Shown here: positions 44,735 through 54,970 of the stretch, piece after piece
How positions within the stretch are numbered: the first letter of the stretch is position 1
Layout of the letters: each line of letters begins with the position of its first letter
Assembly (NCBI GenBank): GCA_001630475.1
Contig: KV419413.1
Location: 79,429-143,428, forward strand
DNA length: 64,000 bases
DNA from: Sistotremastrum niveocremeum HHB9708
Taxonomy: Eukaryota; Basidiomycota; Agaricomycetes; Sistotremastrales; Sistotremastraceae
Direction: 5' to 3'
Notes under the pieces: generated by a model
What the model saw: only the letters and a program-made list of their open reading frames with translations
The model's database searches: none
What the model was told of the DNA's origin: nothing
Position numbers and translations under genes: made by a program

Positions 44735-45892
44735 AAGTAGGTGCTATCGAACGACCGCAGACCGTTAATCCCGTCCGACAAATTCACTCCCACGACATGA
44801 TCAAAGATGATTTTACCACTTCGTCTCCACTTGACCGCCAATACCTAATCGAGACACCACTGTGGCCGACAACGTAATCCTGCGCCACTCGACTTTTGAT
44901 TTGTGGACCTATATTTCCCAACTCCCTCGATGTTTTATCTTATTTGATATTGAGATCCGCGTAGATCAAAGCGGTTCTGTATGGGTTCTGTCTCATTGGC
45001 TCATACTATTGCTTGCATTTCTCGACTAAATTCGCTGCAAGCCGTTACAAAGCGTTCTCTCGGAGGTTCGGGGTCGGACTTCGGTTGGAACATCTGTCAC
45101 GATGTATCCATGATCATCGTACTCTATCATCCTAACCATGACTTTCACATAACTTTCACATAGCTCGACATAAATCGCTCTGAATAAACTCTTTGTGAAA
45201 ATTTAGGCGGACGCAGGGCCCGGTTTTCAGGTCCAACGGAAGTTCACACCCCGGCCAGATCGCAATCGCTTGGCTAGGTTAAAGGAAGGGTACTAGGGAA
45301 AAAACTGTCTCGACAATATCAAGTCAAAGAAGATAGAGATTCGCGATTTGTGTAGGTTCAAGATCGCGAGGCTACTACTAAGTAGTACCTGACTCTGCCC
45401 TGGTCAATTTTTTAAGCGCACGTGCTCAAGCAAGAATTCGATATACGGGAGCGTATCGCCGGTCAGGCCGGTCAGGCACCGTCGGCCCGAGTCTTCCCAT
45501 CTCGGAAATTCTCCAGATAAATCTGCGCAAGGCGAAAACGGATACAATATCACTGGATGTATTGGAAGTCATTAACCCCGTCGAGCTGTCTTATGTCAAG
45601 GATCGTGAGAAGGAAGGTTGGAGAAGTCAACATTTAGCAGGTCAAAGGCATTGCTTTATTAGTTTAAGTGCTAGACAACCCAACCCGGTGTTATCATTTG
45701 CTTTTCTGCTGTGCAGGTGACAACAATATCCATAAGGGGAGATAAATAAGAAACACCAAGCGATCTGTACGAGAGATAAGGCTTTCTCGCTCCAAAAGAT
45801 GCCATGCGAGTACGGCATAAGCTCAACACAGAGGTATCCAAGAACAAATACATGCGGCAATGCCACGTCATCTCCAATCTGGTTCCCACAAT
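44735..45892. other. Intergenic, no gene seen
   Basis: About 1.15 kb between the hAT element and the 3' end of F-box gene 10. No coding exon or repeat recognised; the right part should be the 3' untranslated region of gene 10. Confidence 0.4.
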
Positions 45893-47644
45893 TCAGATGT
45901 TCAGACTCTGCGCAGAATCGACTTCAGAGACCCTGTCTAGCAAGTATCTCAATCCATCTAGACCCGAAGTCGAATATCCCTTCGAGGCCCTGAGCTCCTC
46001 AAGACGAACACCTTTCTGCTGTCGGAACTCTAGGAATCTCTTCATTCGCACACTGCTGAATCTCGTCCCCACACAGTCGATGGTCCTTAGCAGAGGACAC
46101 ACGATGTCCGACGTTTCCTCGAGGGCCGTCAAGAGTCTCTCGAAGTCGAGTTCCTGGGTACATACACGAATGCATGTGATGCTGCACCAGATGGTCAGGG
46201 CTTGAATTAGGTCAGCGAGGGAGGGCAAATTCCGGAATTGAATGTCGAGAACAGAGAGCTGCTTCGCGCGAGAAGCGAGTAGAGGCAATTCTCTGATTTC
46301 TGTGAATGACATCCGAGAGGGAGCGTAGTTAACGCTGACTGCACCTCGCAATTTGGACCTGGCGGAATATTTGATCTTCCTGGAGTCTCCATCAATCGTC
46401 AGTTGCACGGACTCTGAGAGACAGAGGCCCAGAAGGTCATGGAGTGAGTGATCCGCGAGCGTGTCCTCGCAAGTTCCTAAAGATAGAACAGCAGAAGGAG
46501 GGACTTCGAGATGTCTTAGTAAAATGTGCATGGCGGATGTCGTGAGCACATCAACGGAGAGCACTTGCAGTTTGTCGAGCAAAATCACGGGATGATCTAC
46601 GTGGATGCGATCATCAGGATCGGCTTCATGATTGATGATGGCACATTTCTCCAGGAGGGGAAAATCTCCGAGAAGGCTCAAAATCTCATGGATCGGAAGT
46701 AGACACCAATTAAATTCGACCTGAGTCAAATGGTTGAATGCCCGGGGAATGCGATGAGCGGGTCCGCAGAAATACATGGCACGAAGCAGCGGCGCGTTCA
46801 TGTTCAACCCAAGAGCAGGGCCATCAAAGACCGCGGCGTCGGACAACCGTAATACTTTGAGCGCACTGAACTCTTTCCATGCCAAATCAGTGGATAATAG
46901 AACTTCCAGAAGAGGGGAGTCCTCGCTCGGCTCTACGTGCCAGGTGATATCCAGATGTACGATACGGGGGATGATCTGACGAAGAGCTTCTCCGAGAAAT
47001 CCCATGTTGATGGCAGAGGCGCTCTCGATGTTGGCAACATATGTCTTCAGGAGGAGATTGTCGCTTCGATCACGGACCAGTCTGAAAAGATTTGGAGAAC
47101 ATGGCAATACGACTCTGGACCACAACGACGGAGTATGGATCGCGATTTGCCTCCATCGCGTGCACCTGTTGGAGTGAGAACAGGAATCTACGAGTAGACA
47201 AGGACTCACAGGGAGTATGCTGGGAAAATGTGGGGGTTTCCCGTGATTAAGTTTGGGTGCTGAGCCTCGATTCCGTATTGCAATATCGCTGTGATCAGTT
47301 CGTCTGGTAACCTGCCCAACGGTGTGCAGAGATTATGCTGCTCTTTCAGCACACGTGCAATATTTCGTTGAGCCACAGCAAGATCTTGATAACGTGCTCT
47401 TCATCAGCACTTCGACTCTGAACGAATGGGACAGCCCCGCAATGAAGACTCACCTCCTTGTAAAATCTCCAGCTCTGGGCTCGGGTCATTCAGATTGACC
47501 CTTTGACTATCACAGAGGCTCTGGTTAGTAATAAATACAAGAGTCGGCCTCGTCCAATGCTTACATCACCTCTATCGCTTTCGTTTCGAAGCTGGAGCAG
47601 AGTTCGGATAACGCTTTCGACAGTTTTGAGGGAGTCGCCTTCAT
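45893..47644 (-). CDS. F-box/leucine-rich protein 10
   Basis: Start ATG at 47644: short first exon MKATPSKLSKALSEL then CSSFETKAIE with the GTGATG donor. The F-box exon (about 47390-47215) has ARVLKEQHN and LCTPLGRLPDELITAIL, ending FPAYSL. After the family intron the long exon begins CTRWRQIAIHTPSLW and has LPCSPNLFRLVRDRS, the mark of the subgroup with genes 12 and 14. It ends FERLLTALEETSDIVCPLL, RTIDCVGT, MKRFLEFRQQKGVRLEEL and DSAQSLNI. About 500 residues, no break seen. A Harbinger element is inserted 217 bp upstream of the start codon, which may alter its promoter. Likely SCF receptor; target unknown. Confidence 0.85.
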
Positions 47645-48102
47645 GCTGTACCGCGAACGCCGCAGTCTCAGAGTGAGCAGATGGAGAACAGAAAATATTG
47701 GAAGTGAGAATTAGGTGCTCGCTGGGTTGGATGTAGCGTAAGTACAATATATCCAACGAGGATGACACTCAACGGCCTTGCCAAGGGAGAATGGCCTGAG
47801 ATATCCGGGCACCGATTCCGAACTTCGAAATAGTGCAGTAAAATAGCAAGAGGCAAGTTAGAGCCCGTTCGGCGCGTTGCGAACTTTTGGCCGCGCCCAC
47901 CAAAAAAGTTCGCAACATGTCGCGTCAGTCTTCTTTCGCAATAGTTCGTAGATTTTCGCAATGTACCTGTTCGGCGCACCATTCGCAACACCCAGTTGCA
48001 ACTCGGAATGTTCGCAACACTATCAAAATCGTACTTGGGCTCTGAGTAGAAGTCCGTTTTGCCCCAACCCAACCCCAACTTGAACCGCGCTCACCTCAAT
48101 CC

Positions 48103-49850
48103 ATGGCCCCAAAGGCTTCTAAGGCTCTCCCAAAAGCTGATGCTTCTCAAGAAAGCAATGAAGAAGATAATATGGAAAATAATTCAGCAGAGAAAGCTTC
48201 GAGAGCTGTATGGACTAGTGCTGAAGAAGCCAAGCTTGTTGATGTCCTCATGGATAACACTGCACTTCAAGCAGAATCCGGATGGAAGAAATCAGTTTGG
48301 ACTACTTGTACTACTGCTTTGAAGGAGGGATTCCCGGAAATCAAGCCAGCAAAGGGCTGTACACAGTGCAAAAATCGCTGGGAAAGGGTTTGTTTCGTTC
48401 GAAAATCAATTCAAAAATAGTGCACATGACTCGTCTATCTAGATGAAAGGGGAATATAAACTCATAAAGTGGTTGCGAAACCAATCAGGCTTTGGCTGGA
48501 ACGCCGGAAAGCAGACTGTCACTGCCGACGATGAAGTATGGGCAGCACTTATGAAGCCAATGCCTCTGGTACATCTCCATTCCAATCTACGCTGCCAGAT
48601 TATAACCATCCAGCAGGCCAAGAAAAAGAAATTACAACCGTTCCAGAAGAAGGCGTTCCCTCTGTTCGACACGCTTGGAGCTCTCGTTGACGGTGTCATG
48701 GCTCAAGGTTCAAGGGCCTTGATTCCGGGAAATATTGGAGGCAACGAGGCAAGGGCAGCAGCGGAGAGAGATGCGATGACGGCGCTGGCAAGCAAGCCTG
48801 CTGAAGTTGAAGAGGAAGAAGAAGACGATGAAGATCACGATGACGATGAAGGCAACACAGACTCACTCGAAACCAACACCATTATCAAATCTTCTGACAT
48901 CGATCCGTCCTTGAGGAACACCAGTACAGCATCGTCAGCTACCCCCACTCCTCGCTCTGGTACTCCAGCGTCCAGCTCCAGAATCCCAACAAAGCGAAAG
49001 CGGGCTACTGCTGCTGGTTCGCTTGACGACATGACGGCAGTGCTGTCGAAGATCGGGGAGACATATTCTCAAGAGAGGTTGGCGGAGGAGAAAGCGTCTG
49101 GCGTAGAGTTCCAAGGTCCAGTCCACGTGACTGGTCGTATTGGGCAACCGGACCAAAGTCGCGACTGGACTGCAGTTGCCAGTTGCCTTGGTTTCTGAAA
49201 ATCAGGCAACTGGCAACTGCAGTCATGACCAGTCGTGACCACGGTCGCGACCGCTGCTCAGGGAAGACCCTTAAGGGTCCCCAACCAGGGTGTTCAGAGG
49301 GTTATGTAGTGGTATTTTCCCCATGTATGAGCATGTATTCATGGTATATGATATATATACAGTATATATGTGATCAATAGACACTAATAGACTATATATA
49401 AGAGGGTAAAACAATATATTAATCATTAAAATATTATATTTATAGGGCAGGCAACTGGTCGTGACTGGTCATTTGATGACTGGTTGCCGGACCGTGACTG
49501 CAGTTGCAGTTGCCAGTCATGGACATTTTGGAATTTGGCAACCAGTCGCAGTTGCCAGTCACGAGGAATTTTGGAAAAAGTCCAGTCACGACTGGACTTT
49601 GGAACTCTAGTCTGGCGAGATTCCACCCAGCCCAGTCAGGCGCAAAACAGCGATCCAGCAAGTCGAGAAGGATGGATGTACGGATCAACAAGTGGCGATA
49701 GCGGGTGTGATATTCAAGGATGTGATAGAGGCAGACATGTACATGTCAATGTCCCGAGAGACTGCACGAAAGATATGGCTTGGGATACAAATCGATGAAT
49801 ATGAGGCAAGCGCTGCAGCACGGCGTCGGGCTCAGAGTGGGATTTCTTAG
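48103..49850 (+). pseudogene. Harbinger Myb/SANT-like protein, disrupted by a MITE
   Basis: Start ATG 48103. The Myb/SANT-like domain runs from RAVWTSAEEAKLVDVL through ESGWKKSVWTTCTTAL, GCTQCKNRWE and, after an intron (about 48389-48442), GEYKLIKWLRNQSGFGWNA with DDEVWAALMK. A long acidic stretch (EEEEEDDEDHDDDE) and a basic TKRKRA run follow, then LSKIGETYSQERLAEEK. At 49104 a 506-bp MITE interrupts the codons after KASG. Beyond the second target copy (49618 onward) the frame resumes as IPPSPVRRKTAIQQVEKDG and EADMYMSMSRETARKIW to TAG at 49848-49850. The partner normally helps the nuclease enter the nucleus and bind DNA. Translation into the MITE would replace the last 75-80 residues. Confidence 0.82.
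49104..49609. mobile_element. 506-bp hAT-type MITE nested in the Harbinger element
   Basis: Perfect 8-bp duplication GTCTGGCG (49096-49103, 49610-49617). Termini TAGAGTTCCAAGGTCCAGTC and, reverse-complemented, TAGAGTTCCAAAGTCCAGTC. Subterminal repeats of CAACTGG / GACTGGTCGTGAC type occur on both sides, and the core is AT-rich. No coding capacity. Confidence 0.92.
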
Positions 49851-49884
49851 GTAGACTCGGTAGCAAGATGTATTACAGCACAAG

Positions 49885-51237
49885 CTATATAATACGAGCC
49901 GGCAATCGTCGTCGAGAGCTTTGTGATAGCACAGATTGATAGTTCATCCACATTGCCTCAGCTATGGCATCCCTCCGATCATCTGCTGTGTCCAATCCCA
50001 TGTCCTCACCTGCACCTCCAGCTTCGTATCGAGCCTGATTCTCCGCTGCATCTCGTTCCTTCTCGAGTGCATCTGCATCTTCTGGATCAAACGTTTTGAC
50101 AAAATTTGAAAGTGCACAGCACGCCGGAACAATGCATGCTTGGGCTTCTGTGCTGTAGTCATTGTGCTCCCGCAAGATCTTCCAGCGCTTCTTCAATACC
50201 CCAAAAATCCTCTCAACGACATTACGCAGAGATGAATGTCGGAGGTTGTATAACTCCTTGGCATTTTGTGGTCTGATGTATAATATCAGAAAATACAGCC
50301 AATAAAAGAAGCTCAGAAAAGATCGTTACCGTTCATTGCCCACAGCCCACTCTCGGAGATGATATCGCACACCTCTATAGGGTGTGAGGAGCATCGGAGA
50401 GGATCCAAATCCAGCATCAGCAAGGAAATATTTGCCTTCTGGTAACTGAAATCCCTTTGCGACGGCATCCTGGAATACAAGACTGTCGTGCGCACTCCCT
50501 TCCCAGCCGCTCATCAAAAAGACGAATCTCATGTCGAATGAGCATGCGGCGAGGACATTCTGTGTGACGTCTCCCTTTCGATTGCGATAGCGCGGTCGTT
50601 CGCTTGACGTTGGATGTGCTAGGATGTGTGTACCATCAATTGCGCCAACGGCATCCTTGAAATATGGATAGAACTTGGGGGACTCATAGACTTCGGGTGG
50701 GGTGGAGGCAGTAGGAAGGGTGACATAGGTGTTATAAAAGGAGCCACATAGAAATTCTAAAACCCGATGAAATGAGCTGTCATAGAGATTGGCACTTGCG
50801 GCTTCAAAGAACGAGATAATATCGCACCGAGAAATTGTATCCCCACTTCTTTGAAACCTCTCTGCCACTTTTCGATTTGACAGATTCGTGACGCAAATGT
50901 ACAGGAAGATTGCTACCTGCTCTTCTGTCGAGACTGATCGGCTGTTGTCGAGGCCACGGAGACGTAGATCACGAGTGAGTTGACAGAATACATGCTTATG
51001 CATGCCGAGATTGTTGTACATCCTTGAAGGATGACCATCCAAGAGCTCCACGATCCAAGCATCGCCTCGTAGGATGGAGTTGTGGACTGGCTTGACTCCT
51101 AGGATCGATTGTGCAACTGTAGCTGCTGCGCACCCTGCTATCAAGGATCCCAATATTATGACAAGCTTCTTTCGTCTTTTGATGGCTTTCTTTCGTATCT
51201 TTTGTAGTTGGAGAGAAGTTGGGGAGATAATAGCCAT
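49885..51237 (-). CDS. Harbinger DDE nuclease (HARBI1-like transposase)
   Basis: Two exons: 51237 down to about 50330 and about 50280 down to 49885. An N-terminal basic/hydrophobic region is followed by a helical DNA-binding part (VSTEEQVAIFLYICV, RKVAERFQRSGDTISR). The catalytic triad is visible as VGAIDGTHI (first Asp), KYFLADAGFGSS (second Asp) and, in the second exon, NVVERIFGVLKKRW (Glu). About 430 residues, the usual length for the family, with a C-terminal acidic tail. No break seen, so this half of the element appears functional. The product cuts the element at its TTA-flanked ends, normally together with the Myb-like partner encoded at 48103. Confidence 0.88.
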
Positions 51238-52091
51238 TACTACTGATGTCAGGTACTATCGAACAGCAAGTCATATGTTGCGAATGAAATTCGCGCAATG
51301 CGGTTTCTGCGAATTCCGCGCGACGGAAACCGCAGTTTATTTTCGCCACAATATTTTGGCGCAACGTGCCGAACGGGCTCTTAATGAAGCTTGAATCTAT
51401 CTAGCAATCTTATTGATTGTTAATATCATGTAAGATACCAGTAAGATAGTCGGTCAGTCCTCAAGTCCCTCATTTCCTCGAAAAATGCCTGTAAATCTAG
51501 TGGGTGAGTATAGTCTTGCTATATTACTGGCAGGTCGAGCTCGCCACCATACGATCGCCTAGCAAAGCGATACGCACTTTGAGAAAGGGATGCGACCGTG
51601 TCAGATCCTGTTGGTAATCTAGTTTAGCCGGACTGAAGGGGAAATGGAGTGAGGATAAGGTCCGAGCGATCCAGTGCCCGACAGGCTGGTCATCGGCTCG
51701 GCTTCGTGAAGTCGGCATAGGTGACCGCACGTACCCGTGGAGTAACCGACCGACTGAGACGAAGTAGGCCGCATATAGTGTAGTATTTTAGTATACACGG
51801 TTTCAGGACTAGCATAAAATTGTAGGAAAAGTTGTATGTAAGGACTCGCTATTCTAGTGATAAATACATCTTTATATCTACCAAATAACCTGCGCGACAA
51901 CAGATCCAACGAGCCCTAGGCCTGTGGGTGACGAATGATCGCAGGTCCATTGGCACATGCGAACTTTGGAACAAATCATTAGAGTGTTTGCGATGTGGAG
52001 CCAGCTCTAAATTTACATTGCGGAGTTCAAAAATGGCATTGCGTGTCGCCAATTCAAGGGGCCTTTTTTTTTTTTTTTTGTATATCAGGTC

Positions 52092-52135
52092 TTTTTTTTT
52101 ATTAAGGCCCTCGGCGACTACCCACCTCGGCGATT
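52092..52135 (-). repeat. SINE/LINE-like 3' end, copy 1
   Basis: On the minus strand the segment reads GAGGTGGGTAGTCGCCGAGG then GCCTTAATAAAAAAAAA, an A-tailed end like that of a retroposon. The same end, with several differences, occurs at 52392-52435. Confidence 0.4.
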
Positions 52136-52391
52136 AGCCTATTTAGGAGGCCTTATCTCCGTAGCCGACGGTTATGTCCGGTTATGTCCTTTATCTCCGA
52201 GATGCCGTCGGAGATTGAAAATCTGCCGATCCCGGATCCTTGGTTTATCGCCACCCGATGATCCAAATAAGGGTCAATCCAGGTGCCTACGACTGTGGAC
52301 ATGACGAGAGGGCGCAAAACATGTTGGATTGACTCATGTATAGTACCAAACCTAGTTATAAGCCTGTAGAAACAATTAAAAAAATCGTTAC

Positions 52392-52560
52392 TTTTTTTTA
52401 TTTAAGGACCTCTTCGACAACCCACCACACCTACCTGATATACCGGCATTTGCCGATGACGTACCCTTGCGCCAATTGGCTCTTTAGACATCGCAATGAG
52501 GCTTGAACCTCAAGTAAATTTGACTTAAATTTGACGAATCACTGCAGAATCAGTGTTAAA
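52392..52560 (-). mobile_element. Candidate tRNA-derived SINE, copy 2
   Basis: Read on the minus strand, a tRNA-type B box GGTTCAAGCC (52500-52509) is followed by about 90 nt and then GGTGGGTTGTCGAAGAGG, TCCTTAAATAAAAAAAA. This is the layout of a Pol III-driven SINE with an A-rich tail. The 5' limit and an A box were not fixed. Related pieces lie at 52038-52054 and 52818-52846. Confidence 0.4.
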
Positions 52561-52837
52561 TCATATACCTGACCTGTGCCAATGAAACGAACCAAGAGAA
52601 ATGACTTGACGGCGATCGACGTCATGGAGAACTTTCATTTTGGAGAAGCCGGATCGGAACTCGGGGGTTTAGTTTTTCACCACATGCACGAAATAAATCT
52701 GTGAGGACCAGAGGCAGGCAGCTGAAGACCAGTGTGATGCTTGAATAGCACCCAATATTCATCATCAAAGCTCCCAAAGACATTCAACCGGATGGTGAAT
52801 GCTTTCATATTTTTGTCGTCTAAAGAGCCAATTGGCG
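52470..52837. repeat. 20-bp perfect inverted repeat
   Basis: CGCCAATTGGCTCTTTAGAC at 52470-52489 recurs inverted at 52818-52837. A further 17-bp inverted match (52038-52054 with 52830-52846) overlaps the right copy. These most likely mark oppositely oriented pieces of one repeat family rather than one element, as no target duplication is seen. Confidence 0.6.
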
Positions 52838-52918
52838 ACACGCAATCACTTTTCGGCTACTGCAACGGATTTAAGGAGCTAACTCCATACCGCAAGCTCT
52901 CTATTGCTCCGGATGCCT

Positions 52919-54682
52919 CTATCCTGAAGATTGAAGCACGACCACACAATCCGAGGCAATCCTCAATTCGCCGAGAGGAGCACACATCTGCTTTCGAAGG
53001 GCGAGAAAGGGTGCGATCCGAGTGCTACAGACTTTGGTACCTGTGCAATCGAGGGTCTTGAGAAGCGGGCAGATCAGCTCTGGGACATTTTCGAGAGCCG
53101 CCAATAATTTCTCAAAATTAGATTCGTCGGTTTGGACACGGAGGGAGGATATGAGGGGCCAAGAATTGAGAGACCGGATTAGATCGTGTGTAGATGGAAG
53201 TGAATCGGTCTGGAGATGGATATGCGATAGATTGGAGGGATATGAGGCAAGTGTTGGGAGATTAAGAGCGGTAAGTTTGAGGGCCGCAGGGTCCGACCAG
53301 GCAAAAGGAATCACGTTCAAGTGCGTGATTTCAATTTGACGTCCGGTCTTTGAAGTCAAAGTATAGACAGCCTGGTCGTCGCGTTTCACAATCTTGAATT
53401 CGTCGCTCGTGGACATATATGGGCCGAGGAAATCCGCAAGCGCGACCGCTCCGGGATCCGCTTTGTAGATCTTTGCAGATATGCTTAAAGAGTCTGGACA
53501 ACCGAGACGGACAATCGTGTCCCGAAGTTGAGACAGGTATATGATACTCAAGGAAAACCTTTTTAGGTTCTTCAATGAGAGGTTGGGAATGCCTGAAGCA
53601 ACGGCGCTAGTCAGGGGATGACCAATGACGTCACACTGTTCAATCGAAGGAAAGTGTGATAGCATCTTGAACAGGGTTGTAAACGATAATGTGTTCCCGT
53701 TTGTGTTCCATCGCAGAGTTGTGAGACTCTCAACGGGAGACGAAGGGGCAAACTGAAAGGGTCCGGCCAGGACTAACGTTCTAAGCTGCGGGGTGTTAAG
53801 AGTATAGATCTCTTCCTTTCGTCCCCAGGAGGCACTGGTAGCTCGAATATGAAGCGTCTTCAGGGTACTAAATTCTGCTTCCCCGGCATATTGCACCAAG
53901 AAGTCGCCAAGTCCTCGAGTGTGCTTGGACTCCCAATCAAGGTGCAGTTGGGAGATCCGAGGAATGACTTGTCGAAGAGCATTCCCAGCTGTGCCAATAG
54001 TTGGATCTCTATCGCTCAATATCTCTTTATTAGTGACGTGGACGTGGATCTGGAGAGCAGACTGCTTGCTGCGCTCAAGGAAGAGAGCGAATAGATTCGC
54101 TGGCATGGGGAGCGATATCTCGGACCACAAGCAGGAGGCGTTGGTCGCAACGGCTCGCCACCTTGTACATCTGTGTTCCCATGTAATGAGCAACTAGATA
54201 CTGGATACGACACAAACTGACATGCTCACAATAAGTATGCATGAGGAATCCTGACACCTTTTCGGGAAGATTTGGATAAATCGTCATCCACCAATGACTT
54301 GCAGTACCGAAGAATCTCCACGATCAACTCATCGGTCAAGCGTCCAATCGGCGTACATATGTTCAGTTGTCGTTTGACTGCAAAGTTGGCGCGGATCAGC
54401 CTCTGCTCCGTTTCGAGCAAGTCTAATGGAAAATCATCCTTCAATTTGTCTGTCTCAGAAAAAAAACGATTATACTCACGGCGGCGGACACTCTCTGTTG
54501 TATTACCTGGGTGGTGTGGATCCAGATTCATAAGTCGTTCAGGACTATCCAGGCGAATCTTTGAGCATTGAGCTTCATTTAAGAGAAACCGTATACCCTC
54601 CGGTCGTGACCTCGGCTTCGAGGTCTGAACAGAGAGCAGAGAGCTCTACTGCTGTCGATTTCGCAGTAGCTTCGGTTTCCAT
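52919..54682 (-). CDS. F-box/leucine-rich protein 11
   Basis: I chose the ATG at 54682 (METEATAKSTAVELSALC, SDLEAEVT); the frame is open upstream but without ATG. The F-box exon (about 54500-54226) has LETEQRLIRANFAVKRQLN and CTPIGRLTDELIVEIL. The following exon begins CTRWRAVATNASCLW and SLPMPANLFALFLERS. Leucine-rich segments follow, such as LPTLASYPSNLSHIHL and FEKLLAALENVPELICPLL, then KTLDCTGTKVCSTRIAPFL and MCAPLGELRIAS. About 520 residues, no break seen. Somewhat diverged from all other members. Divergent from the DUF6535 gene at 54971, with 288 bp between the start codons. Likely SCF receptor; target unknown. Confidence 0.83.
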
Positions 54683-54970
54683 CAGGCCTACAGGTCTCTC
54701 TTCTGGTCTCTCCGCTAGTTGAGGGATTGGATGGAAGAAATTCGGAAGCGTTGGCACTGGAGGTGAACGTTGAACGTTGAACGGAGACGCGGAATGAGAG
54801 CGAGACTCGGAGGTCTCAAGTACACCAGCAAAGCAGCCTATCCCATACGATGAGCGTCCATATCTCGGTCGTTGGACTCGCTATGGTTAGCTCTGGCGGT
54901 CAACTTCAAGTTTGGGACAAGTCTCACGCTGTGGCATGGATATTGCTACTCGCTCTTGGATTGCCCCATT
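54683..54970. promoter_or_regulatory. Divergent region, F-box 11 / DUF6535 gene A
   Basis: 288 bp between opposite start codons; should hold both promoters. No specific site recognised. Confidence 0.4.

Larger units (their letters stand above)
47861..51382. mobile_element. PIF/Harbinger DNA transposon, 3.5 kb
   Basis: Flanked by the 3-bp target TTA (47858-47860, 51383-51385), typical of PIF/Harbinger. Inverted ends read GAGCCCGTTCGGCGCGTTGC at the left and, reverse-complemented, GAGCCCGTTCGGCACGTTGC at the right. Subterminal repeats of TTCGCAA/TTGCGAA occur on both sides. It carries both genes usual for the superfamily: a Myb/SANT-like protein (plus) and a DDE nuclease (minus), in convergent orientation. 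A 506-bp hAT-type MITE has landed in the Myb-like gene. Confidence 0.93.
51386..52918. other. Intergenic with retroposon-like debris
   Basis: 1.5 kb between the Harbinger element and the end of F-box gene 11. The left third shows nothing recognisable. From about 52030 there are two T-rich tracts, a related 40-bp repeat after each, and several inverted repeats (separate entries). Confidence 0.5.

Noticed and set aside
49484-49798. 104-codon frame overlapping the nested MITE
   Set aside because: Half MITE, half Myb-like gene read in the wrong frame; not an independent gene.
52470-52837. 20-bp inverted repeat considered as the two ends of one MITE
   Set aside because: No direct duplication on the outside and a third related piece at 52038; better explained as oppositely oriented repeat copies.
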